From Roseovarius aestuarii (GTDB lineage Bacteria; Pseudomonadota; Alphaproteobacteria; Rhodobacterales; Rhodobacteraceae): a stretch of DNA of 64,000 nucleotides. The position numbers and the translations under genes are program-made. Positions within the stretch are counted from its first letter, which is position 1. Each line of letters starts with the position of its first letter. The notes below the pieces were generated by a model. The model saw only the letters and a program-made list of their open reading frames with translations, had not been told where the DNA came from and did no database searches. Positions 53,823 through 63,263 of the stretch are shown one piece after another. The DNA is taken from NCBI GenBank assembly GCA_027214255.1, contig JAPWHL010000014.1, forward strand, positions 62,001 through 126,000, written 5' to 3'.

Positions 53823-55351
53823 GCGATTCTAAACCCCGTAAACGTGGTGGACGCCGCAGTCCGCGTGTCTCGGGCGCCTTGCCGCAGCGCCCGTTTCGCC
53901 AAAGCAGAAATCCATACGCGCCAATTGAGGTCATCAGCGCGGATCAGGTCAACGCGATCCATCAGGCGGCGCTGACATTGTTGCGCGATACAGGCATGAG
54001 GGTTCTAAGTGAACCCGCCCGTGCGCTGTTTGCAAAGGCCGGTGCCACAGTTGCCAATAATCGAGTGCGATTTGACCCTGACATGGTGATGGAGCACCTA
54101 AGGACGGTTCCATCAGAATTCACACTGGATGCGCGCAATCCGGCACATAACTTGCGTCTTGGCGGCAATCACATGGTGTATGCTGCGGTTGGCGGCCCGG
54201 CATATGTCATGGACAACGACAATGGACGGCGAGGGGGCACCTATGCCGAAATGTGCAACTATATGAAGCTGACTCAACAGCTGAATGTAGTGCACCAAGA
54301 GGGGGGCGGCCCCTTCGAGCCGATGGATTTACCGGCCCATACCCGACATCTCGATATTTGCTACGCCCAGATCACTTTGTTGGATAAATCGTGGCAAACG
54401 CAGACATTGGGCTTTGAGCGGACAATGGACTGTATGAACATGGCCGCTATTTCTCTGGGAATAGATGTCGAGGATTTCAAGGATCGACCGACGCTACTGG
54501 GGATCATCAACACCAATTCGCCGCTGCAGCTGGATGTGCCAATGTCCGAGGGCCTGATTGCTATGGCTGAATACGGACAAGTCGTTGCGATAACACCCTT
54601 CACGCTGGCCGGCGCGATGAGCCCGGTCACATTGGCGGGCGCATTGATGCAGCAACATGCCGAGGCGATGGTCGGTATCATCCTGACCCAGATCGTTCGT
54701 CCGGGTGTGCCGGTGATGTATGGTGGGTTCACGTCGAATGTGGATATGAAAACTGGCTCTCCCGCATTTGGCACGCCGGAGTACACGAAGGCAGCACAGG
54801 CGTCCGGGCAATTGGCACGGCTGATCGATGTACCTTTCAGGTCCTCCAATGTAACGGCTGCGAACGACGTCGATTTTCAAGCTGCATATGAAAGCCAGAT
54901 GGCTATATGGGGTGCCTTGATGGGGGGCGCGCATTTGCTCAACCACGCGGCGGGATGGATGCATGGAGGCCTGACCGCCAGTTTTGAAAAGCTGATCCTT
55001 GATGCCGAAATGTTGCAGATGATGGATGCCTATTTTGAACCGTTAAGTGTTGATGTCGAAACCCTCGCAGTTGAGGCGGTGGATCAGGTTGGGCCGGGCG
55101 GACATTTCTTTGGCTCCGATCATACGATGTCGCGCTACGAAAGCGCCTTTCATGCGCCGATGATCTCGAACTGGGAAAGCCACGAAACATGGCTGAAAAA
55201 TGGCAGCGTCCAGGCTCCTGAACGCGCTAATAAGGTGTGGAAAACGTTGCTAAAGACGTATCAGCAACCTGCGATGGACCCCGCTGTAAACGAAGCTTTG
55301 CTGGCCTACATGGAACGCCGCAAGGCCGAAGGCGGCGCGCCCATGAACTAA
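53819..55351 (+). CDS. MttB-family (trimethylamine methyltransferase-like) protein without pyrrolysine
   Basis: This 510-residue protein of the MttB superfamily transfers, in characterised members, a methyl group from trimethylamine (pyrrolysine type) or glycine betaine and similar quaternary amines (non-pyrrolysine type) to a corrinoid protein. A basic N-terminus (KPRKRGGRRSPRVSG) and the TIM-barrel start near NPYAPIEVISADQVNAIHQA match alphaproteobacterial members. The frame has no internal amber codon, so it is the non-pyrrolysine type. No corrinoid protein or corrinoid:THF methyltransferase is adjacent; those would have to be elsewhere, or the chemistry differs. It is coupled to the flavoprotein gene by an ATGA overlap. 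Confidence 0.88.
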   Translation: MSDSKPRKRGGRRSPRVSGALPQRPFRQSRNPYAPIEVISADQVNAIHQAALTLLRDTGMRVLSEPARALFAKAGATVANNRVRFDPDMVMEHLRTVPSEFTLDARNPAHNLRLGGNHMVYAAVGGPAYVMDNDNGRRGGTYAEMCNYMKLTQQLNVVHQEGGGPFEPMDLPAHTRHLDICYAQITLLDKSWQTQTLGFERTMDCMNMAAISLGIDVEDFKDRPTLLGIINTNSPLQLDVPMSEGLIAMAEYGQVVAITPFTLAGAMSPVTLAGALMQQHAEAMVGIILTQIVRPGVPVMYGGFTSNVDMKTGSPAFGTPEYTKAAQASGQLARLIDVPFRSSNVTAANDVDFQAAYESQMAIWGALMGGAHLLNHAAGWMHGGLTASFEKLILDAEMLQMMDAYFEPLSVDVETLAVEAVDQVGPGGHFFGSDHTMSRYESAFHAPMISNWESHETWLKNGSVQAPERANKVWKTLLKTYQQPAMDPAVNEALLAYMERRKAEGGAPMN

Positions 55352-56235
55352 GCATTGGGGTCTGACGGGGCGGGTGGGTTTCCGCAGGGGATTTGGCGCA
55401 TTTTAATCGGCTGGCGGATTATCCCGCATCGCAGCCCATTCAAACATCATGTAGCTCAAACTGGCGTTTCGCTTTGAGCGCTACGGCTGAGCCTATGCTG
55501 AGCTTGCTGGGGGCCTTGTTGAATTTGAATGGACACCAAAGACGCTTGAACCCAGTTTTGGTCATTTTGTTGAAAGCACATGAGTGCGATGGGTTGTCTA
55601 TCAACCCTTCTCCGCATCACGGTCAAAGAAGGTACCGGAAAATCCCGGCAGCAATTGAAGGTCATCAGACAGGATGAACCCTTGCCGCTGAACGGCAAAT
55701 ATTTGCTGTTAAAAATGGTTGAACACAGTCGGTAAACCGGAAGTCTTGCCCGCGCGATGGTTGCTCGCGCGGTGGGCGATCAATGAACACAGTCACCGGT
55801 GGTTGCATCCACAGTCGCCGGATTGGCCGGTCACCTGCGATCTGAACGCCAAAGCCAAGTGTGTAGTCTGCATGCCGTAGAACAACAAAATCTGAGGCTG
55901 TATGATCTTTTGTGTGGGGTAAGCGTGTGGGGTGAAGGAATCTGCTGTCGGTGTTTTTTGTTGCAAATCAAATGCTTGGCGTGACGTCGGGTGTTTGGCG
56001 GAGGAGATGGCCGTTTTGCTTCCTTTGAGATTTAACTAAGTGACTGACTTATAAATATTTTTCATCAAGATACGCAGCGGTGTGTATAGTGGATTGTATA
56101 GCATTCTGGGCGGAGGCTGTGTGGCGATTGGTCGACGCGGTTGAATGCGTTGCTGGGTGTTTCTGGCTGGATCCCTTACATTCGACGCTCGGGCGATTCC
56201 CCCGAACGGTCTACAAACAGCTATTGGATGGATAA
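55352..56235. other. 884-base region without a recognisable gene
   Basis: No open frame here has a good start signal or a familiar sequence. The longest are 94 codons rightward (55393-55677) and 80 leftward (55456-55698). Base use looks less GC-rich than the flanking genes, especially at 55980-56100. The right end should contain the promoter of the enoyl-CoA hydratase gene; a GTATAG sequence repeats near 56085-56100. It may be gene debris between two catabolic loci. Confidence 0.5.
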
Positions 56236-57024
56236 ATGGACGCGGAAGTATTGACGGAAGTAGTAACCGGGGTTGGGACTATAAGGCTGAACAGGCCGAC
56301 TAGGTTAAACGCTTTAACCCGGAATCTGATGCTGTCGCTTGCTCGCGCGCTCGAAGGTTTCGCAGAAGACGACGCTGTGCGGGTTGTTTGTCTGACCGGA
56401 GTGGGGCGCGCGTTTTCGGCTGGGCAGGATTTGGAAGAGCGTGATCCACGGGTGCATGCACATCCATTTGATCTTGAGGCGTTGCAAATCGAGCTTTTTC
56501 ATCCTGTTATCCGTCTGATCACGTCGATGGATAAACCTGTTGTGGCTCGGGTCAACGGCCTTGCCGCGGGGGCAGGGGCGAGCCTAGCACTGGCTGCGGA
56601 CATCGTTCTTGCTGCACAGAGTGCCAAATTTATTCAATCTTTTTCCAAAGTGGGGCTTTCCGTTGACGCAGGGGGTGGCTGGCAATTGGTGCGCGCACTA
56701 GGGACGGCACGGGCGCGCGCCGTGTTGATGCTTGGCGAAGCGCTAGGTGCGGAGGAAGCTGCGGCCGCTGGGTTGATCTGGCGTAGCGTGCCGGATCTCA
56801 ATCTAGACGACGAACTCGCTGCATTGACAACGCGTTTGTGTTCTACACCTCGGTCTTCCCTTCGTTCGATTAAGAAGGCTGTGATCGCCGCAAGCGATAC
56901 AGCAGGTAGCTTTGAGTCCTACCTCGCGATTGAGGCGGCGCTACAAGGCGAAGCAGGCCTCGATCCAAACTATGCGGAAGGCGTTCTCTCTTTTCTGGAA
57001 AAGCGCCCGCCTGTGTATCGATAA
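56236..57024 (+). CDS. Enoyl-CoA hydratase/isomerase, PaaG-like
   Basis: This 262-residue crotonase-fold enzyme has the oxyanion-hole segments GRAFSAGQDLEER (about 56-68) and NGLAAGAGASLALAADI (about 107-123). A single acidic residue lies at SKVGLSVDAGGGWQL, as in PaaG-type ring-opened CoA isomerases rather than the two-glutamate hydratases. Likely chemistry is hydration or double-bond shift of an enoyl-CoA. It lies 200 bases upstream of a TRAP transporter in a CoA-ester catabolic cluster. Confidence 0.87.
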   Translation: MDAEVLTEVVTGVGTIRLNRPTRLNALTRNLMLSLARALEGFAEDDAVRVVCLTGVGRAFSAGQDLEERDPRVHAHPFDLEALQIELFHPVIRLITSMDKPVVARVNGLAAGAGASLALAADIVLAAQSAKFIQSFSKVGLSVDAGGGWQLVRALGTARARAVLMLGEALGAEEAAAAGLIWRSVPDLNLDDELAALTTRLCSTPRSSLRSIKKAVIAASDTAGSFESYLAIEAALQGEAGLDPNYAEGVLSFLEKRPPVYR

Positions 57025-57223
57025 GGAGTGTGAGTGTGAGGCGGTCGGTATTTCACGCCGATTACTCCACCCGCAATCCGGAAAATAATTCCGTCAGGCG
57101 GAATGAATTCTAGGCTATTCCGCTTTACACATGGCGTGATCAAGCTTCTTTTAATGGACATCAGAGATGCCTGCGGATCGCCATCGGCTTTCCTGGATCC
57201 TGTAACATGGGAGGAACCTAAAT

Positions 57224-58204
57224 ATGAAATTCTTCAAGCAGAGTCTGTTTGCGACTGCCGTAATGGCAGCGAGCACTATGGCAGCTGATGCCGAAAACCT
57301 GACCATGCTTTCCAGCTGGGATGAAAGCTACAACGCCGTTCCGGTTTTTGCGCAAGGTTTTGCTGAACTGCTGGAAAGTAAGTCCGGTGGTGATGTCACC
57401 GTAAGCCTACGCGGCCCAGAAACCGTGTCGCCCTTTGAGCAGTTACAGCCAGTGTCGGCGGGGTTGTTCGATATGTTGTTCACGCACGGTGCGTATCACC
57501 TTGGCGAGACTGCGATGGCATTCGGCATGGATGCTGTTACTGATGATCCAGTGGCCCGGCGTGAAAGCGGTATCTACGACGTGATTGATGCGCATTACGC
57601 AAAGCGGAACCTGAAGTTGATCGGCGTTTTTTCCGCGGCATCCGGGTATCATGTGATGTTGCGTGATCCGATCGGCGAGGATGGAGCGCTAGAAGGTCGC
57701 AAGATCCGGGCTTCGGGCACATACCATGACCTCGTGAACGAACTTGGTGGATCGGTTGTAACCTTGCCAGCCTCTGAGATTTACTCGGCATTGGAGCGTG
57801 GTGTGGTAGATGGCGCGGCGTGGCCGGTATTTGGTGCGATGGATTACAAATGGTTCGAAGTGGCCAATTACATGACCCGCCCAACCTTCGGTGTCACCAA
57901 CCTGACATTGCTTATGAATTTAGATAGTTGGAATGCGCTTAGCAAAGAACAGCGCGGCATGCTTGTCGATACGGCCAAAGAGCTGGAAGTGAAAGGCCGT
58001 GTGCATTTCGAAGCTCTGTGGGCCGAGGAAGACGCAGCCATGCAGGAAGCCGGATTGGCCATTACAGAATTTGGACCGGAAACCGCGGAGAACGTGAATG
58101 GCATCTTCGCTGCCGGTATCTGGAAGCAAGTCGAAAGCAAAGCAGGCGCAGACGGCGAGGCGTTTCACAAGCTGGCTCTTGAAAAAGGTCTGACGCTTAA
58201 ATAG
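57224..58204 (+). CDS. TRAP transporter substrate-binding protein (DctP family)
   Basis: This 326-residue periplasmic protein has a Sec signal (KFFKQSLFATAVMAASTMAA). The DctP-type carboxylate-binding arginine region is LEGRKIRASGTYHDLVNELG, and ALERGVVDGAAWP is the usual substrate-site stretch. It captures an organic acid for the QM membrane subunits encoded next. GGAGG lies eight bases before ATG 57224. The arginine suggests a carboxylate ligand; its identity is not readable. Confidence 0.92.
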   Translation: MKFFKQSLFATAVMAASTMAADAENLTMLSSWDESYNAVPVFAQGFAELLESKSGGDVTVSLRGPETVSPFEQLQPVSAGLFDMLFTHGAYHLGETAMAFGMDAVTDDPVARRESGIYDVIDAHYAKRNLKLIGVFSAASGYHVMLRDPIGEDGALEGRKIRASGTYHDLVNELGGSVVTLPASEIYSALERGVVDGAAWPVFGAMDYKWFEVANYMTRPTFGVTNLTLLMNLDSWNALSKEQRGMLVDTAKELEVKGRVHFEALWAEEDAAMQEAGLAITEFGPETAENVNGIFAAGIWKQVESKAGADGEAFHKLALEKGLTLK

Positions 58205-58231
58205 TCGACTAAAGCGAAAGAATTTCGAAAA

Positions 58232-58738
58232 ATGAAACGCCTATTCTGGTTGCATGATGCGACGACCAAAGCGACCTTCTGGGCGGCGTCGTTCGGGGTG
58301 CTCTACCTGACGCTTGTAACGGCTGGAGAAGTCTTCAGCCGTTACGTTCTGTCCGCACCTACGGATTGGGCGCCAGACACGGCTGCGGTGGCCTTCGCAT
58401 TGATCACCTTTTTCGCAGTGCCATGGCTGACGTGGCGGGCAGGGCATGCGTCGATGGATTTTCTAATTATGTCAACGCCCGCCCGTGTTTCTGTCTGGAT
58501 GCAACGAGTGACTTATCTGATAGGTTTTGTGGTTTGTGGCCTCTGTGCATGGATAGGCGCAGTAGAAACAGCACGACAGGTTTCAATGGGCGTTATGATA
58601 GTTTCTGTTACGCCGATCCCCAAATGGGCCGTCTTTGTGCCTTTGGTGTATGCCTTGGGCAGTTCAGCGCTCTATTTCGCACGGCATCTAATGGCCAGTT
58701 TTGCCACGCTTGATGCAGCGGAACTGAAGGGAAGGTAA
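58232..58738 (+). CDS. TRAP transporter small membrane subunit (DctQ family)
   Basis: This 168-residue inner-membrane protein has four predicted helices and the family block GEVFSRYVLSAPTDWAPDTA. It connects the binding protein to the large DctM channel. It starts 27 bases after dctP and ends three bases before dctM. Confidence 0.9.
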   Translation: MKRLFWLHDATTKATFWAASFGVLYLTLVTAGEVFSRYVLSAPTDWAPDTAAVAFALITFFAVPWLTWRAGHASMDFLIMSTPARVSVWMQRVTYLIGFVVCGLCAWIGAVETARQVSMGVMIVSVTPIPKWAVFVPLVYALGSSALYFARHLMASFATLDAAELKGR

Positions 58739-58741
58739 CGA

Positions 58742-60046
58742 ATGGAATGGTATGTTGTGCTGGTAAGCGTCTTCGTGATGCTCCTGGCTCTTTTCATGAT
58801 GGGGCTACCAATTTTCCTGTCGTTTCTTGTGCTGAATATTGGGGGCTTATACCTGCTAACCGGTAACACAGCAGGAATCCTGTTGGTGGTGAATTCGATG
58901 TTCAACACATCAACCAGCATTTCTCTTGCTGCGATTCCGTTGTTCGTCTTGCTGGGGGAAATTCTGTTCCGTTCCGGGTCGGTCCGGATCATTTTTGACG
59001 CAGTAGACTCGCTGGTTGGTAATTTTCGCGCACGGCTCTTTGCGGTCAGCATCGCGCTCTCAACGGTTTTTGGTGCGTTGTCTGGCTCGGCAATGGCCGT
59101 GGCTGCAATGATGGGCTCGTCGTTACTGCCGGAGATGGGCAAGCGGGGGTATGATCAAAAATTATCTATCGGGACGATTCTTGCGGGGGCGAGTCTTGCT
59201 CCGATTATTCCGCCATCAGTAATGGCCGTGGTTCTTGGTATCCTATCCAAGGTGTCGATCTCGGCGCTTTTGGTGGCGGGCATATTACCGGGCATTCTTT
59301 TGGCGGCGGCGTTCCTGCTATACACGATGATACGCGGCTTTTTAAATCCGAAACTTGCGCCGCTCAGCGAAAGCGCAGCGCGCCCTTGGAGTGAACGTGG
59401 ACGGATCGCGCTTCGGGCGGTGCCCTTCATGCTTATCATTGTTACCATTCTGGGCCTGATCCTTGGCGGTGTTGCCACTCCGACAGAGGCGGCTGCCAGC
59501 GGTTGTGTCGCAGCGGTGGTAATCTGTTCGATCTTTGGCAATCTACGTTTGGCCTCGCTTATCGAGGCGCTGCGCGCGACGGCGTCGATCACTGCGATGA
59601 TCATGATCATCATGGTTTCGTCTGTATCTTTTAGCCAATTACTGAATCTGACTGGATCAACGTTTGAACTGGTTCGGTTGGTGTCCGAACTCGCTCTACC
59701 GCTGGTGTTGATGTTCATCTTGCTGCAGGCGCTGCCATTCATTCTGTGCATGTTTATCGATCAAATTGCGCTGATGATTATGTTGGTGCCAATCTACCAA
59801 CCGATTGTTGGTGCGCTGGGCTTCGATCCGTTGTGGTTCTGGACGATTTTCCTGATCAACATGTCGATTGGCGGAATCACTCCGCCGTTTGGTTATACGC
59901 TCTTTTCGTTGCAAGGTGCCTCAAGCGGAGTGCCTATCCAAGTCATCTACCGCTCTGTGCTGCCGTTCATAGCGATCTTTATCGCCGTGATCGGGATTCT
60001 GGCGCTGGTGCCACAAATCATACTTTTCCTGCCGTCACTTCTGTAA
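58742..60046 (+). CDS. TRAP transporter large membrane subunit (DctM family)
   Basis: This 434-residue sodium-coupled channel subunit has about twelve helices. DctM signatures include LSGSAMAVAAMMGSSLLPEM and LAPIIPPSVMAVVLGILSKV. It completes a TRAP importer with the two preceding genes. The SDR gene begins 11 bases after its stop, so transport and catabolic genes form one operon. Confidence 0.93.
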   Translation: MEWYVVLVSVFVMLLALFMMGLPIFLSFLVLNIGGLYLLTGNTAGILLVVNSMFNTSTSISLAAIPLFVLLGEILFRSGSVRIIFDAVDSLVGNFRARLFAVSIALSTVFGALSGSAMAVAAMMGSSLLPEMGKRGYDQKLSIGTILAGASLAPIIPPSVMAVVLGILSKVSISALLVAGILPGILLAAAFLLYTMIRGFLNPKLAPLSESAARPWSERGRIALRAVPFMLIIVTILGLILGGVATPTEAAASGCVAAVVICSIFGNLRLASLIEALRATASITAMIMIIMVSSVSFSQLLNLTGSTFELVRLVSELALPLVLMFILLQALPFILCMFIDQIALMIMLVPIYQPIVGALGFDPLWFWTIFLINMSIGGITPPFGYTLFSLQGASSGVPIQVIYRSVLPFIAIFIAVIGILALVPQIILFLPSLL

Positions 60047-60057
60047 CGGCGTAAACC

Positions 60058-60852
60058 ATGGAGGATTCACAGTTGGATCTGGGAATTTCAGGTCGTTCAG
60101 CGCTTGTGCTGGGTGGCACACAAGGGCTTGGCTTTGGATGTGCGCGGACGCTGGCCGAAGCCGGTGTAAAGGTTGCCGTGAATGGGCGGGACGCCACCAA
60201 GGCTCAGGCCGCGGCTGACGAGATCGGAGCAGGGGCAGTGGCCGTTTCCGGTGATATATCCGATCCGAAAGCGCGTCGCGAAATTATCGCAGCGGCGCGC
60301 GCGGCGCTGGGACAAATCACGATCCTTGTGACCAACGCAGGTGGGCCGCCCCCCGGTCCGGTGGAGGATCACGAGGCAGACGTCTGGCTGAAGGCTCTAG
60401 CGACAAACATGCTGCCAGCTATCGAATTTGCGCGTCAATTGCTGCCAGATATGCGCAACGAGGGGTTCGGGCGTATCGTGAACGTCACATCTTTTACAGT
60501 GCGTGAGCCTTATCCTAATATGGGAGTTGCGACCGGCGTGCGCGCGGGCCTCACGGGCGCAATGCGCAGCCTATCACACGAAGTCGCGTCTGATGGCATC
60601 ACGGTGAACAACCTGCTCCCGGGGCTCATGGATACCGGCGCATTGGAGCGTGTCTACACTGCGCAGGCCAAGGCCAAAGGCATCACAGCGCAAGTCGCGA
60701 AAGACACTATGGCTCAAAGTGTGCCGATGAGACGACTGGGGCGGGCCGAAGATTTTGGGCCAGCCTGCGCATTTCTTTGCTCGGTGCATGCTGCCTACAT
60801 CACCGGTCAGAACCTGACAGTGGATGGCGGTCTATCGCGGCCATTACTTTGA
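60058..60852 (+). CDS. Atypical SDR-family oxidoreductase lacking the YxxxK pair
   Basis: This 264-residue Rossmann protein has a cofactor motif (VLGGTQGLGFGCARTLAEAG), NAGG, and the active-site serine in IVNVTSF. At the normal Tyr-x-x-x-Lys position the residues are ATGVR, so both catalytic Tyr and Lys are replaced. A recognised BKR-like SDR subgroup shares this RAGLTG pattern, so the protein is probably intact. It may catalyse a different reaction or bind cofactor or acyl-CoA without standard ketoreductase chemistry. It lies between the TRAP transporter and 3-hydroxyacyl-CoA dehydrogenase genes. Confidence 0.82.
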   Translation: MEDSQLDLGISGRSALVLGGTQGLGFGCARTLAEAGVKVAVNGRDATKAQAAADEIGAGAVAVSGDISDPKARREIIAAARAALGQITILVTNAGGPPPGPVEDHEADVWLKALATNMLPAIEFARQLLPDMRNEGFGRIVNVTSFTVREPYPNMGVATGVRAGLTGAMRSLSHEVASDGITVNNLLPGLMDTGALERVYTAQAKAKGITAQVAKDTMAQSVPMRRLGRAEDFGPACAFLCSVHAAYITGQNLTVDGGLSRPLL

Positions 60853-60877
60853 TACACAAAAGACTTAGGAGACCCGC

Positions 60878-62374
60878 ATGAAAGACATGACATATAAAAA
60901 CTGCATCATTGGCGTGGTCGGCGCAGGAGCGATGGGGGCGGGTATTGCGCAGGTTGCTGTTCAAAACGGGATTGCAACCATCATTTATGACGCTGGAGAT
61001 GGTGCTGCTGTTGCCGCAAAAGCAAACATAGCTCAGCGCCTATCGCGGCTGGTTGAAAAAGGAAAACTGGCCGAAGTCGACCGTGAGGCGGCCGAAGCGC
61101 GCCTCAATGTTGCATGCAGCATTGAGGAACTGGCACCATGCTCAGTTGTTATCGAAGCGATAATTGAAAATTTGGACGCCAAAGCATCCGTCTTCGGTGC
61201 TCTTGAACAGATAGTTGCCGCGGATACTATCCTCGCAACAAATACGTCATCGCTGCCGATCGGTGCGATCGCGGCCAGACTGGCGCATAAATCGCGCGTT
61301 GCGGGAATGCACTTCTTTAACCCGGTGCCATTGATGCGATTGGTGGAAGTGATCCCGGGGCCAGATACAACAAGTGCGGTGACGTCTCAGCTTGTTGCGC
61401 TGGCGGAGAAGATGGGACGCACCCCGGTCGAGGTCACGGATACGCCTGGCTTTCTGGTCAATTTTGGTGGTCGAGCCTATCCAACGGAAGCGCTGGCAAT
61501 TTTGCAAGAAAAGGTAGCACAGCCCGCGCAGGTTGATGCGGTGATGCGGGACTGCTTTGGATTTCGCATGGGGCCGTTTGAATTGATGGATCTGACGGGA
61601 ATCGACGTTAACTATCCGGTTAGTGAGTTCGTGCATCACGCGATGTTCGCTGACCCACGATTCCGCTCGACATCGCGGCACAAATACATGCTCGACACTG
61701 GCCAATTAGGCCGCAAGACAGGTCGAGGTTTTTTTAGTTACGGGGAAGAGGCGCAAACTCAGTCGCCGGACGCCGTTAGTAGCGCTGATTCAAGCCCTGC
61801 GGTATTCGTTCCCGAGGGCCATATTGCCGCGAGGGAGTTGATGCGTGAATGCGGGGCAAATGTGCTGGACCACGACGATGGCACAGCGCCGATCCTTGTG
61901 ACGTTGATTGGCGAGGATTGCTCGGCATTTGCGGCCCGCACGGGGACTGATGCCAAGCGTCTTGTCGCGCTGGACCCGTTGGGTGATACCTCGGCACGGG
62001 TTACGTTGATGACGCCGCCGGGCGCTATTTTGGAAGTGTTGAACGGGTGCATTGCGCGTATTGCGCCGAAGCGGGCGGTTACGGTCATTGGCGACTCGCC
62101 TGGCTTTATCGGGCAGCGGATCATGGCGATGGTGTGTAACCTTGGATGTGAAATGGCACAGATGGGATTGGCTTCACCTGAAGGGATCGATGTAGCGATG
62201 CGGCTTGGGCTCAACTATCCTAAAGGCCCGCTCGAGATGACCGATGGGCTTAAAGGAGAGATAGTGTATGAGATCTTAAGTAAAATGCAGTTTCTTACGG
62301 GTGACGACCGCTATCGACCCAGTCAATGGTTGCGCAGGCGTGCACAGCTTGGACTGTCAGCTTCGGCCGTCTAA
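60878..62374 (+). CDS. 3-hydroxyacyl-CoA dehydrogenase, double-domain (PaaH-like)
   Basis: This 498-residue NAD-dependent enzyme has the cofactor fold GVVGAGAMGAGIAQVAVQNG at residues 12-31 and the catalytic His in RVAGMHFFNPVPLM. The first 3HCDH C-terminal domain lies near 190-290 (TDTPGFLVNFGGRAYPTEAL). A second copy at about 405-490 (IGDSPGFIGQRIMAMVCNLG) is typical of PaaH/PaaC-type enzymes. It oxidises a 3-hydroxyacyl-CoA to the 3-ketoacyl-CoA. No thiolase is visible; one may lie beyond the right end. Confidence 0.9.
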   Translation: MKDMTYKNCIIGVVGAGAMGAGIAQVAVQNGIATIIYDAGDGAAVAAKANIAQRLSRLVEKGKLAEVDREAAEARLNVACSIEELAPCSVVIEAIIENLDAKASVFGALEQIVAADTILATNTSSLPIGAIAARLAHKSRVAGMHFFNPVPLMRLVEVIPGPDTTSAVTSQLVALAEKMGRTPVEVTDTPGFLVNFGGRAYPTEALAILQEKVAQPAQVDAVMRDCFGFRMGPFELMDLTGIDVNYPVSEFVHHAMFADPRFRSTSRHKYMLDTGQLGRKTGRGFFSYGEEAQTQSPDAVSSADSSPAVFVPEGHIAARELMRECGANVLDHDDGTAPILVTLIGEDCSAFAARTGTDAKRLVALDPLGDTSARVTLMTPPGAILEVLNGCIARIAPKRAVTVIGDSPGFIGQRIMAMVCNLGCEMAQMGLASPEGIDVAMRLGLNYPKGPLEMTDGLKGEIVYEILSKMQFLTGDDRYRPSQWLRRRAQLGLSASAV

Positions 62375-62394
62375 GTATTGGGTTTGGCGAAGTA

Positions 62395-63135
62395 TTAGAA
62401 CGATAGGGCCTCTTGAAGCAAATGATCTGCAAGTGTGCTGCGCATATCGGACTCGCTGACACTGCCGGTAGCCACTGGGATTGTTAGCGCGGCAAATTCG
62501 CCCTGAAAACTGATTGGAACCGCTAGGCCACCGACGCCAGGACGCCACATGTTTCGCACTACTGCAACGCCGTCCGCAAGGCATGAGTCAAGCGCGGAGT
62601 CGAACACATCTGTCGGTTCTCCCCGACGTGTTAAATCGGCCCGGAGTCGCCCTGCCAGCATACGGCGTTCTCTTTCAGGTAGGGCCGCGACAAGGGCGAT
62701 CCCTGCGGCGGAGACTTGCATACGCAATCGCCCACCGGTCGCGAGGCGGACTGAAACCAAGTTGGTTCCTTGAACCACCGATACAAAGGTAATATGGAAC
62801 CCATCGCGAATTGCCAGGGCTACCGTCTCACCGGTGGCCTTACTGAGGGCCTCAAGATTGGGTCGTGCACGATCCCGTAAACTTAGACCTGCAAGGACTG
62901 GATACCCAAGCGCCAAATTCTTCGGTGTCAATTCATATGTGCGACCGGTGCCTGCAGGGCGAATGTAACCTAGAACGCACAATGTATGAGTGAGGCGGCT
63001 GACGGTGGATGGTGCAAGGCCCACAGCGTCGGAAATTGCCCGATTGCCGATAGGGTGATGTGCACGCGACAGGCATTCTAAAATGGCTAGGCCTCGAGCC
63101 AAGGCATCCACAAACTGTCTATCCTCATTCGGCAT
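62395..63135 (-). CDS. IclR-family transcriptional regulator
   Basis: This protein of about 246 residues has an N-terminal winged helix (GLAILECLSRAHHPIGNRAI, then LAPSTVSRLTHTL) and a C-terminal IclR effector domain, including PISFQGEFAALTIPVATG. ATG 63135 follows AGGAG by seven bases; the frame is open 16 codons further. It is divergent from the acyl-CoA ligase gene and convergent with the dehydrogenase gene. It probably controls the catabolic cluster in response to its substrate or a CoA ester. Confidence 0.9.
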   Translation of the reverse strand: MPNEDRQFVDALARGLAILECLSRAHHPIGNRAISDAVGLAPSTVSRLTHTLCVLGYIRPAGTGRTYELTPKNLALGYPVLAGLSLRDRARPNLEALSKATGETVALAIRDGFHITFVSVVQGTNLVSVRLATGGRLRMQVSAAGIALVAALPERERRMLAGRLRADLTRRGEPTDVFDSALDSCLADGVAVVRNMWRPGVGGLAVPISFQGEFAALTIPVATGSVSESDMRSTLADHLLQEALSF

Positions 63136-63263
63136 CGCTTCACTCCTGTTAGAAATTCCGCACAGCAGAATGCCATTCTGCAAATTTCCATTGCGATTAA
63201 GGGCAGGATCATCACATGTCGATAGGGACAGCGCAATTTTGTCGGGAGTTGGAGGGAAAGCCC

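Noticed and set aside
53819-55351. Possible pyrrolysine (in-frame amber) in the MttB homologue
   Set aside because: The full-length frame is open without an internal TAG, so it belongs to the non-pyrrolysine members.
55393-55698. Overlapping 94- and 80-codon open frames on opposite strands, considered as transposase remnants
   Set aside because: No transposase motif, terminal inverted repeat or target duplication is visible.
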